From Rhodospirillaceae bacterium (lineage in GTDB: Bacteria > Pseudomonadota > Alphaproteobacteria > Dongiales > Dongiaceae), in contig JADJQM010000002.1 in assembly GCA_016712715.1 (NCBI GenBank), forward strand, positions 744,001 to 808,000: a stretch of DNA of 64,000 nucleotides. Direction: 5' to 3'. Positions 7,688 to 16,115 of the stretch are shown one piece after another. The notes beneath the pieces were generated by a model that made no database searches, was not told the DNA's origin, and was given only the letters and a program-made list of their open reading frames with translations. The position numbers and the translations under genes are program-made. Position 1 is the first letter of the stretch. The number at the start of each line of letters is the position of its first letter.

Positions 7688-9200
7688 GAAAAAATGGTTG
7701 GGAATATGCGCGGCGAGCGTGTTTGCGCTGCTGACACTGGGAACGAGTATGGCCGAGGCCGACGGGACTTTGAGCATCGGACGGCGCGAGGACGGCACGA
7801 CCTTCGACCCGATCAAGACCACGCAGAACGTCGATTTCTGGGTCTTCTCGAATGTCTATGACGTGCTGGTGCGGGTGGACAAGAGCGGCGCCAAGCTGGA
7901 GCCGGGCCTCGCTGAAAGCTGGGAAATCTCGGATGACGGCCTCACCTATACGTTGAAGATGCGGGACGCGAAATTCTCCGACGGCTCGCCCATCACGGCC
8001 AAGGACGGTGCCTTCACCCTGCTGCGCATCCGCGACAATCCGGGTTCGCTCTGGGCCGACAGCTACAAGGTGATCAAGACGGCGGAGGCCAAGGATGACC
8101 GCACGCTGGTCATCACGCTCAACCAGGCGGCAGCACCGTTCCTGGCGTCACTTGCCATGCCGGGTGCCTCGGTGCTCTCTGAAAAGAACGTGACCGAGAT
8201 GGGCGAAGACGCCATCGCGGAAAAGCCCCTGGCGTCGGGCGCCTTCACGATGGAAGAGTGGAAGCGCGGCGAAAAGGTGGTCTTGAAGAAGAATCCCAAT
8301 TTCTGGGAAGCCGACCGCGTGCAGCTTGACGGCGTCGAGTGGATCTCGGTCCCCGACGACAACACCCGCATGCTGAAGGTGCAGGCGGGCGAACTGGATG
8401 CCGCGATCTTCGTGCCCTTCTCGCGCATCGCCGAATTGCAGAAGGATGCCAATCTCAACATCCATCTCGACCCCTCGACGCGCGAGGATCATCTCCTCAT
8501 CAACCATCGCAACCCGCCGCTCGACAAGGTCGATGTGCGCCGCGCCCTTGACATGGCGATCGACAAGCAGGCGATCGTCGACACGGCGACCTTCGGCTTC
8601 GGTGAAGTGGCCAATTCCTACGTGCCGAAGGGCGCTCTCTATCACAACGACAAGAACCTCGCGCGCCCCTACGACCCCGAGGGTGCGAAGAAGCTGCTCG
8701 CTGATGCGGGGGCTGCGGACCTCACACTCAACTACATCGTCGATACCGGCGATGAAGTCTCTGAGCAGACCGCGATCCTCATCCAGCAGCAGCTGGCCAA
8801 GGCCGGTGTCACCGTCAACATCACCAAGGTCGATCCCAGCTCATCTTGGCAGATGGAAGTGGATGGCGAATATGATGTCGCCACCAATTACTGGACCAAC
8901 GACGTCATTGATCCCGACCAGAAGACGACCTTCGTGCTGGGCCATGACGCCAACAACAACTACATGACCCATTACAAGAACGACAAGGTGAAGGAACTGG
9001 TGGCCGCGGCCCGCGTCGAGATGGACCCGGCGAAGCGCGAGGCCATGTATATCGAGATCCAGACCATCGCCAAGGACGAGGCGCATTGGATCGATCTCTA
9101 TTACAGCCCCTATCGCAACGTGACGCGGAAGAACATCGAGGGCTTCTACCAGAACCCGCTCGGTCGTTTCTTCCTCGAGGATACGGTGAAGAAGCAATAA
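7680..9200 (+). CDS. dppA: Periplasmic peptide-binding protein, DppA/SBP family 5
   Basis: A 506-residue secreted binding protein. The start at 7680 gives a clear signal peptide, MLKKKWLGICAASVFALLTL with cleavage likely after MAEA, and GGGAG lies upstream. The mature part begins DGTLSIGRREDGTTFDPIKT and contains LAESWEISDDGLTYTLKMRD, the usual SBP_bac_5 opening. It delivers di/oligopeptides to DppBC. The gene overlaps the end of dppF by eight bases and closes the operon; a strong hairpin terminator follows 68 bp later. Placing the binding protein last is unusual for dpp operons, where it is often first, and could lower its amount relative to the permeases unless an internal promoter exists. 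Confidence 0.9.
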   Translation: MLKKKWLGICAASVFALLTLGTSMAEADGTLSIGRREDGTTFDPIKTTQNVDFWVFSNVYDVLVRVDKSGAKLEPGLAESWEISDDGLTYTLKMRDAKFSDGSPITAKDGAFTLLRIRDNPGSLWADSYKVIKTAEAKDDRTLVITLNQAAAPFLASLAMPGASVLSEKNVTEMGEDAIAEKPLASGAFTMEEWKRGEKVVLKKNPNFWEADRVQLDGVEWISVPDDNTRMLKVQAGELDAAIFVPFSRIAELQKDANLNIHLDPSTREDHLLINHRNPPLDKVDVRRALDMAIDKQAIVDTATFGFGEVANSYVPKGALYHNDKNLARPYDPEGAKKLLADAGAADLTLNYIVDTGDEVSEQTAILIQQQLAKAGVTVNITKVDPSSSWQMEVDGEYDVATNYWTNDVIDPDQKTTFVLGHDANNNYMTHYKNDKVKELVAAARVEMDPAKREAMYIEIQTIAKDEAHWIDLYYSPYRNVTRKNIEGFYQNPLGRFFLEDTVKKQ

Positions 9201-9267
9201 TCGGGTCAAGCTCGAACGCCTGGTCAGGTCACTGCCCAACCTGGCAAGACGATGCTGTCGATCTGAT

Positions 9268-9297
9268 AAGGCCGGATGTGATCCCACATCCGGCCTT
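9268..9297 (+). terminator. Rho-independent terminator of the peptide-uptake operon
   Basis: Perfect 13-bp stem AAGGCCGGATGTG / CACATCCGGCCTT with loop ATCC, followed by GTTCAGTT. It lies 68 bp after the dppA stop and only a few bases before the stop of the convergent cpdA-like gene, so it may serve both strands (the stem begins with AA on the other strand). Confidence 0.85.
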
Positions 9298-9303
9298 GTT
9301 CAG

Positions 9304-10154
9304 TTACAGCCGGAAGCGCTCAGGCCCGGCCATGAACGGGCGTTGATGCACCAGCACGAGATCGCCCTCGATCAGCACCACGCCGTAATGGGGCGCTTCA
9401 TGCGATCCCCAGACCGGGGCGTTTTCCACCACCGCCTGGGCCGGCGACAGATAACCGCCCAGCGTCAACGCCACCTGATGGTTCGTGCCATGGAGGGTCG
9501 AAAAGGGCAGGCCGCGCCAGCTGCCGGAAACCGGACGATGCACATGGCCAAAGAAGATATGCCGGATGCGCGCGAGATGCGGTGCGATCGCCCGTTCGAA
9601 TGCCGCGCTGTCGCGCAGGGTCAACCGGTCCATGCCGGGAATGCCCACCGCAAAAGGCGGATGATGGAGGCAGAGATAGATCGGGTCGTCCCCATTCTCG
9701 GCCAATGTCCGCGCCAGCCACGCGGCGCGGCGGTCGCAGAACACGCCGTGGGAACAGCCCGGCTCGATCGTGTCCAGGATGAGAAAGCGCCCTTCCGGCG
9801 TCGTGACAACGCCCTGGACGAAGCCTGAATATCGCTGAATGCATCCGGAAAGGCTGCGCGCAGCGCAGATCGGTCGTCATGGTTACCCACGGCGAGATGT
9901 ACCGGCATCGGCAGGGGGGCCAGCACCTCGCGCAGCTCGGCGAAGGCGTCGCTGCTGCCCCAATGGGTGAGATCGCCGGTGATGACGCAGAAGGCGGCAT
10001 CGCCATGGGCGGCGAGGATGTCGGCGACACAGGCGCGGAGGCGCCAGGCGGGATCGGTGCCATAGAGCGCCGCGCCGCGTCCGACCAGATGCGTATCGGT
10101 GAGATGGATGAATTTCAGCACGGTAGGTCTCGCCGCAGGTTGAAATGTCGACAC
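9304..10154 (-). pseudogene. Cyclic-nucleotide phosphodiesterase CpdA-like metallophosphoesterase, broken by a one-base frameshift
   Basis: Two frames together make one calcineurin-like phosphoesterase. The upstream frame (10154 to about 9830) gives the metal-binding motifs LTDTHLVG, ITGDLTH and VGNHDD; the downstream frame (about 9850 to 9304) continues GFVQGVVTTPEGRFLILDT, then LCLHHPPF and FFGHVHRP. All five metallophosphoesterase blocks are present and in order, so the gene was complete. The break is near 9828-9855 and needs one base restored (or two removed). Family members hydrolyse 3',5'-cAMP or related phosphodiesters in the cytoplasm. Whether this is true gene loss or a sequencing error cannot be decided here, but the intact second half argues for error. 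Confidence 0.82.
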
Positions 10155-10261
10155 CAGCTATAGCATGCCGGCGCGGCCGGGGAGATTGTTGCAATAAGGG
10201 AAACATTCAGGTGACGCCGCGCCTTATTGTTCATGCAGCGTCCAGGCCCTAATCTGTCCCC

Positions 10262-11134
10262 ATGAACGATAGCCCACATGAAGAATCGCGAGGTGCCGCA
10301 ATGGCCAGACGTCAGACACAGCACATCATCACCGGCCAGGAGACCTCGGACGGCGCCGGCGTCCATATGAAGCGCCTGTTCCCGGTGCAGGGAATCATGC
10401 AGATCGATCCCTTCCTGCTGTTCGACGAGTTCGGCTCGGACGATCCTGGTACCTATATCGGCGGCTTTCCCGATCATCCGCATCGCGGCTTCGAGACCGT
10501 GACCTACATGCTGGCCGGCCTCATGCGGCATTTCGACAACAAGGGGAACAGCGGGTTGCTGGAGCCGGGCGGTGCGCAATGGATGACGGCCGGGCGCGGC
10601 CTCGTCCATTCGGAAATGCCGGAACAGACCGATGGCCTGATGCGCGGTTTCCAGATCTGGATCAACCTGCCGGCGGCGGAAAAGATGGTGGCGCCGCGCT
10701 ATCAGGATTACCGGCCGGACCAGATCCCCGCGACCACACTCACCAACGGCGTCACGCTGAAGGTCGTCGCCGGGACGGCCGGCGGTCTCAGCGGACCGGT
10801 CAACGGCGTGTCGCGCCAGCCGCTGCTGGTCGACGTCACTTTGCCCGCCGGCACGTCGTGGCGGAGCGATGTCGACGCGCAAGCAACGGTGCTGGCCCAT
10901 GTGTTCGAAGGGTCGGCCCAAATCGGCGGCCGCGATCTCGGTGTGACGCAGATGGCTGTGCTGGGCGAAGGCGACGAGATCGAGATCACGGCTGGTCCCG
11001 ATGGCGCCCGTGTGCTCATTCTCGCAGCCCGGCCGATCGGCGAGCCGGTGGCGCGCGCCGGTCCCTTCGTGATGAACACCAGGGCCGAAATCGAACAGGC
11101 CTTCGCCGACTACCAGGCCGGCCATTTCGGGTGA
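10262..11134 (+). CDS. Pirin family protein
   Basis: A 290-residue bicupin of the pirin family. The N-terminal cupin carries the metal ligands: two His in FPDHPHRGFETVTYMLAG and the His-x-Glu in GRGLVHSEMP. The C-terminal cupin is more degenerate (VLAHVFEGSAQIGGRDL), as usual. Bacterial pirins include quercetinase-like dioxygenases and proteins that interact with metabolic enzymes; the function here is open. The start at 10262 has little ribosome binding site; the ATG at 10301 (MARRQTQHI) follows GAGGTG and matches the usual family start better. It is divergent from the cpdA-like gene, sharing the 107-bp gap. Confidence 0.85.
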   Translation: MNDSPHEESRGAAMARRQTQHIITGQETSDGAGVHMKRLFPVQGIMQIDPFLLFDEFGSDDPGTYIGGFPDHPHRGFETVTYMLAGLMRHFDNKGNSGLLEPGGAQWMTAGRGLVHSEMPEQTDGLMRGFQIWINLPAAEKMVAPRYQDYRPDQIPATTLTNGVTLKVVAGTAGGLSGPVNGVSRQPLLVDVTLPAGTSWRSDVDAQATVLAHVFEGSAQIGGRDLGVTQMAVLGEGDEIEITAGPDGARVLILAARPIGEPVARAGPFVMNTRAEIEQAFADYQAGHFG

Positions 11135-11225
11135 TGATCAAAGCGCATCGCGCCAGTGCATAATTGTCATCGGTCGTTCTGTTCAGGCTGAGCGCGCGGC
11201 ACTAAGCTCGTTCAAATGCTCTCGA

Positions 11226-11256
11226 CGTCATGCCCGGGCCAAGCCCGGCCATAACG
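11226..11256. repeat. Half copy of dispersed repeat family B
   Basis: CGTCATGCCCGGGCCAAGCC and the closing GGCCATAACGG form a short hairpin. The outer sequence CGTCATGCCCGG matches the ends of the full elements at 25199-25284 and 30775-30864. It lies 31 bp before the MttB-family start and so would be part of that leader. Confidence 0.65.
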
Positions 11257-11287
11257 GAAAGAGCGACGTAACGAGGGCAAGCAGATC

Positions 11288-12859
11288 ATGACCAATGAAA
11301 CCGAGAGCGGGGCGCGCGTGTCCGCCATGCGCCGGCGGCCCGATGCCGAGCATCCGCGCCGCCCGCGCGACAGCGGGCTTTCGCAGGGGCATTTCCCCGC
11401 GATCCTCAAACGCCACCTCAAGCCGATCGAGCCGCTCAGCCCCGATCAGCTCGAGGCCATTCACCAGGCTTCCCTCACCATCCTCGACGAGATCGGCATC
11501 GAGTTCATGGGGAAGCAGGCGCGTGCCTTGTTCGCCAGGGCCGGGGCCAGGGTCGATGAGGGGAGCGGGCTGGTGCGCATTCCAGCCGAACTGGTGACGG
11601 AAGCGCTGGAGACCGTCCCTGGCCGCTTTCGCCTGACGCCGCGCAATCCTCTGCGGACGATTGAACTCGGTGGCGATGCCCTCGCCTTCGGCCTGGTCGC
11701 TGGGCCGCCCATGGTCGAGGACCGGATCAACGGGCGGCGCCCCGGCAATCTCAAGGATTATCAGCGCCTCATCCAACTGGCGCAGAGCTTCGACATCATC
11801 CATCTCATCGGCAACCAGCCGACGGCACCGCAGGAACTGCCGGCGGTGAGCCGTCATCTCGATTGCTACCTCGCCAACCTCACTTATTCCGACAAGGTGT
11901 TCCATTGCACGGCGATCGGTGCCGAGCGCGCCCTCGACGGGATCGACATGATGGCGATCTCACGGGGCAAGACGCGCGAGGATCTCGTGGGTGATCCATC
12001 CGTGCTCACCATCATCTCGGTCAACTCGCCGCGTCGCTTCGACGAGGCGATGAGCGACGGGCTGATGGCGATGAGCGAATGGGGCCAGGCTGTCGTGGTG
12101 ACGCCCTTCACCCTGATGGGGGCGATGGCGCCGGTCAGCCTCGCCGCGGCACTCGCCCAGCAGAATGCGGAGGCGCTCGCCGGCATCGTGCTCACGCAGT
12201 TGACCCGGCCGGGCGCACCGGTCGTCTATGGCGCCTTCACCTCGAATGTCGATCTGCGCTCCGGGGCCCCCGCCTTCGGCACGGCGGAGAATGCGCGGGC
12301 GACCTTGTGCGGCGGGCAATTGGCACGCCGCTACGGCCTGCCCTACCGCGCCAGCAACGCCAGCGCCAGCAATACGGTGGATGCGCAGGCGGCCTATGAA
12401 TCGCAGATGTCGCTGTGGTCGTCGGTGATGGGCGGCGCCAACCTCGTCTATCACGGCGCCGGCTGGATGGAAGGCGGACTCTGTGCCTCGTTCGAGAAGA
12501 TCGTGCTCGATGTCGAGATGCTGCATTTGATGGCGACGCTGGTGCAGCCTTTCGTCATCAACGATGCGGAGCTGGGGCTGGATGCGCAGCGCGAGGTGCA
12601 GCCCGGCGGCCATTTCTTCGGTGCGCAGCATACGCTGGAACGCTACCAGAATGCGTTCCACAAGCCGCTGCTCGCCGATTGGCGGAGTTTCCCCGCCTGG
12701 GCCGAAGACGGGTCGAAGGACGCCACCATGCGTGCGACCGCGGTCTGGCAGCAGGCGCTGGAGGCCTACACAGCGCCGGCGATGGATGTGGCGGTGGTCG
12801 AAGCGCTGGCGGCTTTCGTGGCGCGGCGCAAGGAAGAGCGTCAAAGCGCCCAGGATTAA
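11288..12859 (+). CDS. MttB-family (trimethylamine/glycine betaine) methyltransferase without pyrrolysine
   Basis: A 523-residue member of the trimethylamine methyltransferase MttB superfamily, a TIM-barrel corrinoid-dependent methyltransferase group. The opening PLSPDQLEAIHQASLTILDE and later GLVAGPPMVEDRINGRRPGN, VNSPRRFDEAMSDGLMAM and YHGAGWMEGGLCASFEKIVL are family blocks. There is no in-frame amber codon, so it belongs to the non-pyrrolysine branch that includes glycine betaine methyltransferase MtgB. No corrinoid protein (MttC/MtgC) or methyltransferase partner is adjacent, which is usual in alphaproteobacteria but leaves the methyl acceptor unknown. The first about 40 residues are basic and poorly conserved in appearance; a later start is possible. 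It is monocistronic. Confidence 0.82.
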   Translation: MTNETESGARVSAMRRRPDAEHPRRPRDSGLSQGHFPAILKRHLKPIEPLSPDQLEAIHQASLTILDEIGIEFMGKQARALFARAGARVDEGSGLVRIPAELVTEALETVPGRFRLTPRNPLRTIELGGDALAFGLVAGPPMVEDRINGRRPGNLKDYQRLIQLAQSFDIIHLIGNQPTAPQELPAVSRHLDCYLANLTYSDKVFHCTAIGAERALDGIDMMAISRGKTREDLVGDPSVLTIISVNSPRRFDEAMSDGLMAMSEWGQAVVVTPFTLMGAMAPVSLAAALAQQNAEALAGIVLTQLTRPGAPVVYGAFTSNVDLRSGAPAFGTAENARATLCGGQLARRYGLPYRASNASASNTVDAQAAYESQMSLWSSVMGGANLVYHGAGWMEGGLCASFEKIVLDVEMLHLMATLVQPFVINDAELGLDAQREVQPGGHFFGAQHTLERYQNAFHKPLLADWRSFPAWAEDGSKDATMRATAVWQQALEAYTAPAMDVAVVEALAAFVARRKEERQSAQD

Positions 12860-12886
12860 CCTTCGGCCTTCGAGCCAGACGGTCGT

Positions 12887-12900
12887 TTGACCCAGATCAA
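12887..12900. promoter_or_regulatory. FNR/FixK-type box upstream of ppk2
   Basis: TTGACCCAGATCAA fits TTGAT-N4-ATCAA with one change (C for T at position 5). Its centre at 12893.5 would place a class II start site near 12935, about 27 bp before the ppk2 ATG at 12962, so both distance and orientation fit activation of ppk2. A second box of this type lies before the universal stress protein at 42149. The match is seen; the binding is inferred. Confidence 0.5.
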
Positions 12901-12918
12901 TGCGGCTCCCGCGGATGT

Positions 12919-12940
12919 AGATGTCATATTCATGACATCT
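12919..12940. promoter_or_regulatory. Perfect 22-bp palindrome in the ppk2 promoter/leader
   Basis: Arms AGATGTCAT (12919-12927) and ATGACATCT (12932-12940) are exact inverted copies around ATTC. It ends 21 bp before the ppk2 start and overlaps the -10/+1 zone predicted from the FNR-type box, so it looks like an operator for a dimeric repressor rather than a terminator (no T tract). Confidence 0.5.
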
Positions 12941-12961
12941 CAGCGACAGGGGAGTGGATTG

Positions 12962-14131
12962 ATGGCCCAGGACGTGAAGACAACGGCGCTGAAAGCCACG
13001 CCGCCTGCCCAGGTCACGGCGCCCGCGAAGGCTGGCCCGAAAGCCCCCGAGCAGGCGCCCGGCAATGCCCCGGTACATGCCCCGACTAGACCTGCGGCCA
13101 AGGACCCGGCAAAGGCCGCCGCCAAGGCGGTTGCCCGGGAAATCGCCGCCGGTGCCGCGCAATTGCACGATTTGAGGATTGGCGGCGACGACGATACCGC
13201 CCATCACCGCGCCAGCCGACGGGGCGCGCCCTGGGTCAGGGCCGGGCTGTCGGAAGCCGAGACCCTGCCGGGCTATCATGAGCTGCTGCGCGACCCCGCC
13301 CGGCTGAAAGCCAATTTCCAGAGTGATTCCTATCCCTATGAGACCGGTCTGCGCGCGTCCCATTACGAGGCGCAGAAGGCGCAGCTGCAGGTCGAACTCC
13401 TGAAGGTGCAGGCCTGGATCAAGGATACCGGGCAGCGCATCGTGGTGCTGTTCGAAGGGCGCGACGCGGCCGGCAAGGGCGGTACCATCAAGCGCTTCAT
13501 GGAACATCTCAACCCGCGCGGCGCCCGCGTCGTGGCGCTGGAGAAGCCCACCGACAAGGAACGCGGGCAATGGTATTTCCAGCGCTATATCGAGCAGTTG
13601 CCGACGGCCGGCGAGATCGTGCTGTTCGACCGCTCCTGGTATAACCGCGCCGGGGTCGAACGGGTGATGGGTTTCTGCAGCTCCAGCGAATATCTCGAAT
13701 TCATGCGGCAATGTCCTGAACTGGAGCGCATGCTGGTCAACAGCGGCATGCGCCTGTTCAAATACTGGTTCTCGGTCGGGCGCGCGGAACAGCGCAAGCG
13801 CTTCCACGGCCGCAAGAACGATCCGCTGAAATTGTGGAAGCTCAGTCCCATCGACCTGCAATCGATCGACAAGTGGCACGACTACACCCAGGCCAAGGAG
13901 GCGATGTTTTTTTATACCGACACAGCCGATGCGCCCTGGACCATCATCAAGGCCAATGACAAGAAGCGCGCGCGGCTCAACTGCATGCTGCATTTCCTGA
14001 GCTGCCTGCCCTATCCCAACAAGGATTTGGAAGTGGCGACGACACCCGATCCGCTCATCGTCGGCTCGGCCACCCATGTCATCGACCGCGCCGGCCTGCA
14101 GCCGAGCCTGACCCTCTCGAAGCGAAACTGA
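12962..14131 (+). CDS. ppk2: Polyphosphate kinase 2 (PPK2 family)
   Basis: A 389-residue PPK2. Walker A is EGRDAAGKGGTIKRF, the lid region includes NPRGARVVALEKPT, Walker B is LFDRSWYNRAGVERVMGF, and WKLSPIDLQSIDKWHDYTQA closes the domain. PPK2 enzymes transfer phosphate between polyphosphate and nucleoside di- or monophosphates; the length of the catalytic domain fits the class that phosphorylates diphosphates. The frame opens at 12887, but AGGGGAG sits ideally before the ATG at 12962, and the upstream part is the promoter. The first roughly 65 residues after the start are an Ala/Lys/Pro-rich tail (for example AAKDPAKAAAKAVAREIAAG) that resembles histone H1-like tails and may bind polyphosphate or DNA. 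Confidence 0.92.
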   Translation: MAQDVKTTALKATPPAQVTAPAKAGPKAPEQAPGNAPVHAPTRPAAKDPAKAAAKAVAREIAAGAAQLHDLRIGGDDDTAHHRASRRGAPWVRAGLSEAETLPGYHELLRDPARLKANFQSDSYPYETGLRASHYEAQKAQLQVELLKVQAWIKDTGQRIVVLFEGRDAAGKGGTIKRFMEHLNPRGARVVALEKPTDKERGQWYFQRYIEQLPTAGEIVLFDRSWYNRAGVERVMGFCSSSEYLEFMRQCPELERMLVNSGMRLFKYWFSVGRAEQRKRFHGRKNDPLKLWKLSPIDLQSIDKWHDYTQAKEAMFFYTDTADAPWTIIKANDKKRARLNCMLHFLSCLPYPNKDLEVATTPDPLIVGSATHVIDRAGLQPSLTLSKRN

Positions 14132-14212
14132 AGGAGCGCGCAATTTGCTTTTTGGGACTGCTTGAGGCATCAATCGCGACAGCTTTTTACAGCCGTACGA
14201 TTGGGAAGCATC

Positions 14213-15016
14213 ATGAAGGTCTTCATCAGCAGCGACATCGAAGGCACCGCCGGCATCACCCATTGGGACGAGGCCGAGAAGGGGCATTTCTCGTATCAGG
14301 AATTTCGCGAGCTGATGACGGGCGAGGTCCTGGCGGCGATCGAGGGCGCGATCGAAGGTGGCGCGACCGAGATCCTGCTCAAGGACGCCCATGATTCCGG
14401 GCGCAACATCATCACCGAGAAGCTGCCCTCCTGTGTCCGCATCATCCGCGGCTGGAGCGGGCATCCCTTGAGCATGGTGCAGGGGATCGAAGACGGGTTC
14501 GACGCGGTGATCTTCACCGGCTATCACAGTCGCGCGGGATCGGAGACCAATCCGCTGGCCCATACCATGAACCTGCGCATCAGCGAGTTTCGGCTCAACG
14601 GCGTGCCGGCGTCGGAGTTTCATCTTCATGCGACGGCCGCTGCCTATTACAAGGTGCCGGCCCTGTTCATTTCCGGCGACAAGGGCATCTGCCTTGACGC
14701 GCAGAAACTCAATCCCGGCATGGTGACCGTGACCACCATGGAAGGGATCGGCCGGTCGACCATTTCCGTGGCACCCAGCGTGGCGCGCGCCAACATCAAG
14801 GCCGGGGTGAAGAAGGCCCTGGGCCTGGACCGTGCCGCCTGCCTGCTGCCGGTGCCCAAGGAGATCACCCTCGACGTGGTGTTCAACAACCCGACCGATG
14901 CCTATCGCGCCGCCTGGTATCCGGGCGCCAGGCATGTCGGCAATCGCACGGTGCAGTTCGCCAGCAACGACTTCTTCGAGATCATGCGGGCGCAGAAATT
15001 CATCCTGGGCATTTGA
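14213..15016 (+). CDS. M55 family D-aminopeptidase (DppA-type)
   Basis: A 267-residue M55 peptidase. The start SSDIEGTAGI shows the conserved Asp and Glu zinc ligands, followed by LLKDAHDSGRN, FTGYHSRAG and AHTMN, all blocks of the Bacillus D-aminopeptidase DppA family, which forms a decameric ring and releases D-amino acids from peptides. The ATG at 14213 is chosen over the upstream one at 14162 because the family motif begins within five residues of it and GGGAAG precedes it. The next genes (nitrilase, binding protein) may also act on amino acid derivatives, though a 229-bp gap separates them. Confidence 0.88.
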   Translation: MKVFISSDIEGTAGITHWDEAEKGHFSYQEFRELMTGEVLAAIEGAIEGGATEILLKDAHDSGRNIITEKLPSCVRIIRGWSGHPLSMVQGIEDGFDAVIFTGYHSRAGSETNPLAHTMNLRISEFRLNGVPASEFHLHATAAAYYKVPALFISGDKGICLDAQKLNPGMVTVTTMEGIGRSTISVAPSVARANIKAGVKKALGLDRAACLLPVPKEITLDVVFNNPTDAYRAAWYPGARHVGNRTVQFASNDFFEIMRAQKFILGI

Positions 15017-15055
15017 TTCCCGGTGATCTGATCCTGTACTTCCGTACAAAACGGC

Positions 15056-15166
15056 GATGAGGGTGCCCTGTGGAACGACAGCCTGCTGCTGCCGATCCGG
15101 GACAGTGCCGGCCGCATCACCCATGGCGATGGCGTCTCGCGCAATAGCAGGATGCTTGCGGCATAA
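15056..15166 (+). pseudogene. Remnant of a PAS-domain protein C-terminus
   Basis: Within the 229-bp gap the frame 15056-15166 reads LLLPIRDSAGRITHGDGVSR before a stop, close to the PAS C-terminal pattern (P-I/V-RD-x-x-GRITH-x-DG-V/I-S-RD). There is no start codon or upstream PAS sequence, so it looks like the tail of a deleted sensory gene. The rest of the gap up to 15245 shows nothing else. Confidence 0.4.
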
Positions 15167-15245
15167 CGGGTCCTGTTGCGGGGCATCGGGCTGGGCTATC
15201 GTCGGGCGAGGCTATGTGGGGAAAGACCTTGGGTAGAGGGATGCC

Positions 15246-16113
15246 ATGACCGAAGCGCGGCCCGTTACCATCTCGATCGCCCAGTTCAACGCCCAGGATG
15301 ACGACAAGCCGGGCAATCTGGCGCGTGCCTGCCATTATCTGGAGCTTGCCGGCACGCGCGGCAGCAACATCGTGGTGCTGCCGGAGCTTTTCAGCGGCAC
15401 CGGCTTTTCCAGCGGTGAGGCCCATCAACTGCTCGCGGAACCGATCCCCGGACCGACTCTCACGATGATGGCGGCAGCGGCGCGCAAACACGCCATGTAT
15501 GTGACCGGCTCGTTCTACGAGCGCGGTGCCGATGGGCGGATCTACAACACCGCGCCGGTGCTGGGGCCGGGCGGCGACCTGCTGGGCTGTTACCGGAAGA
15601 CGCATCTCTTCGACGTGCCTAACCGCACCGATCTGCCGCCCGGCATCATGGAATCGAAGAAAGTGTCGCCGGGCGCCGAACTGCAGCTTTACGACACCAA
15701 TCTATGCCGCTTCGGGATCGGCATCTGCGCCGACATCCGCTTCCCGGAAATGTTCCGCGCCTATGCCAAGGCCGGGGCCGAGCTCATCCTGCTGCCGACC
15801 GCTTTCTTGAGCCCCCCGCTTCGATCACTGGGATTTCCTGTTGAAGGCGCGGGCGACCGATCATCAGATGTTCATCGCCGCCTCCGGCATGACAGGGCGC
15901 GAGAAGGTGACCGGCATCGGCTTCATCGGCCGCTCGACCGTGGTCGATCCCTGGGGCGTCATCCTGGCCGGCGCGCCCGATGAGGAGGCGCTGCTGACCA
16001 CCACCATCGATCTCGACCAGGTGCGCCGCGTGCGCAACTGGTGGCCGCTCAACGAGCAGATCCGCCCCGAGCTCTATGGCAAGGTGGCGGTGAAGTCGGT
16101 GACGACAAGCTGA
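15246..16113 (+). pseudogene. Nitrilase-superfamily amidohydrolase, broken by one extra C in a run of six
   Basis: The first frame gives an intact N-terminal two thirds with the triad E in LPELFSGTGF, K in CYRKTHLFDV and C in GIGICADIRFPE. After TAFLSP the frame turns to nonsense, while the +1 frame continues DHWDFLLKARATDHQMFIAA and runs to a stop at 16113. Removing one C from the six at 15812-15817 restores SPRFDHWDFLLKAR exactly. A C-run of this kind is a classic site of sequencing error or of slipped-strand mutation. The product would be an omega-amidase-like hydrolase. The next gene starts two bases after its stop, which implies the two are cotranscribed. Confidence 0.85.
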
Positions 16114-16115
16114 TC

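Noticed and set aside
11960..15124. A 1054-codon open frame on the - strand over the MttB-like, PPK2 and M55 genes
   Set aside because: It is antisense to three well-recognised genes, its translation is rich in His, Arg, Gly and Asp without any motif, and long antisense frames are usual in high-GC DNA.
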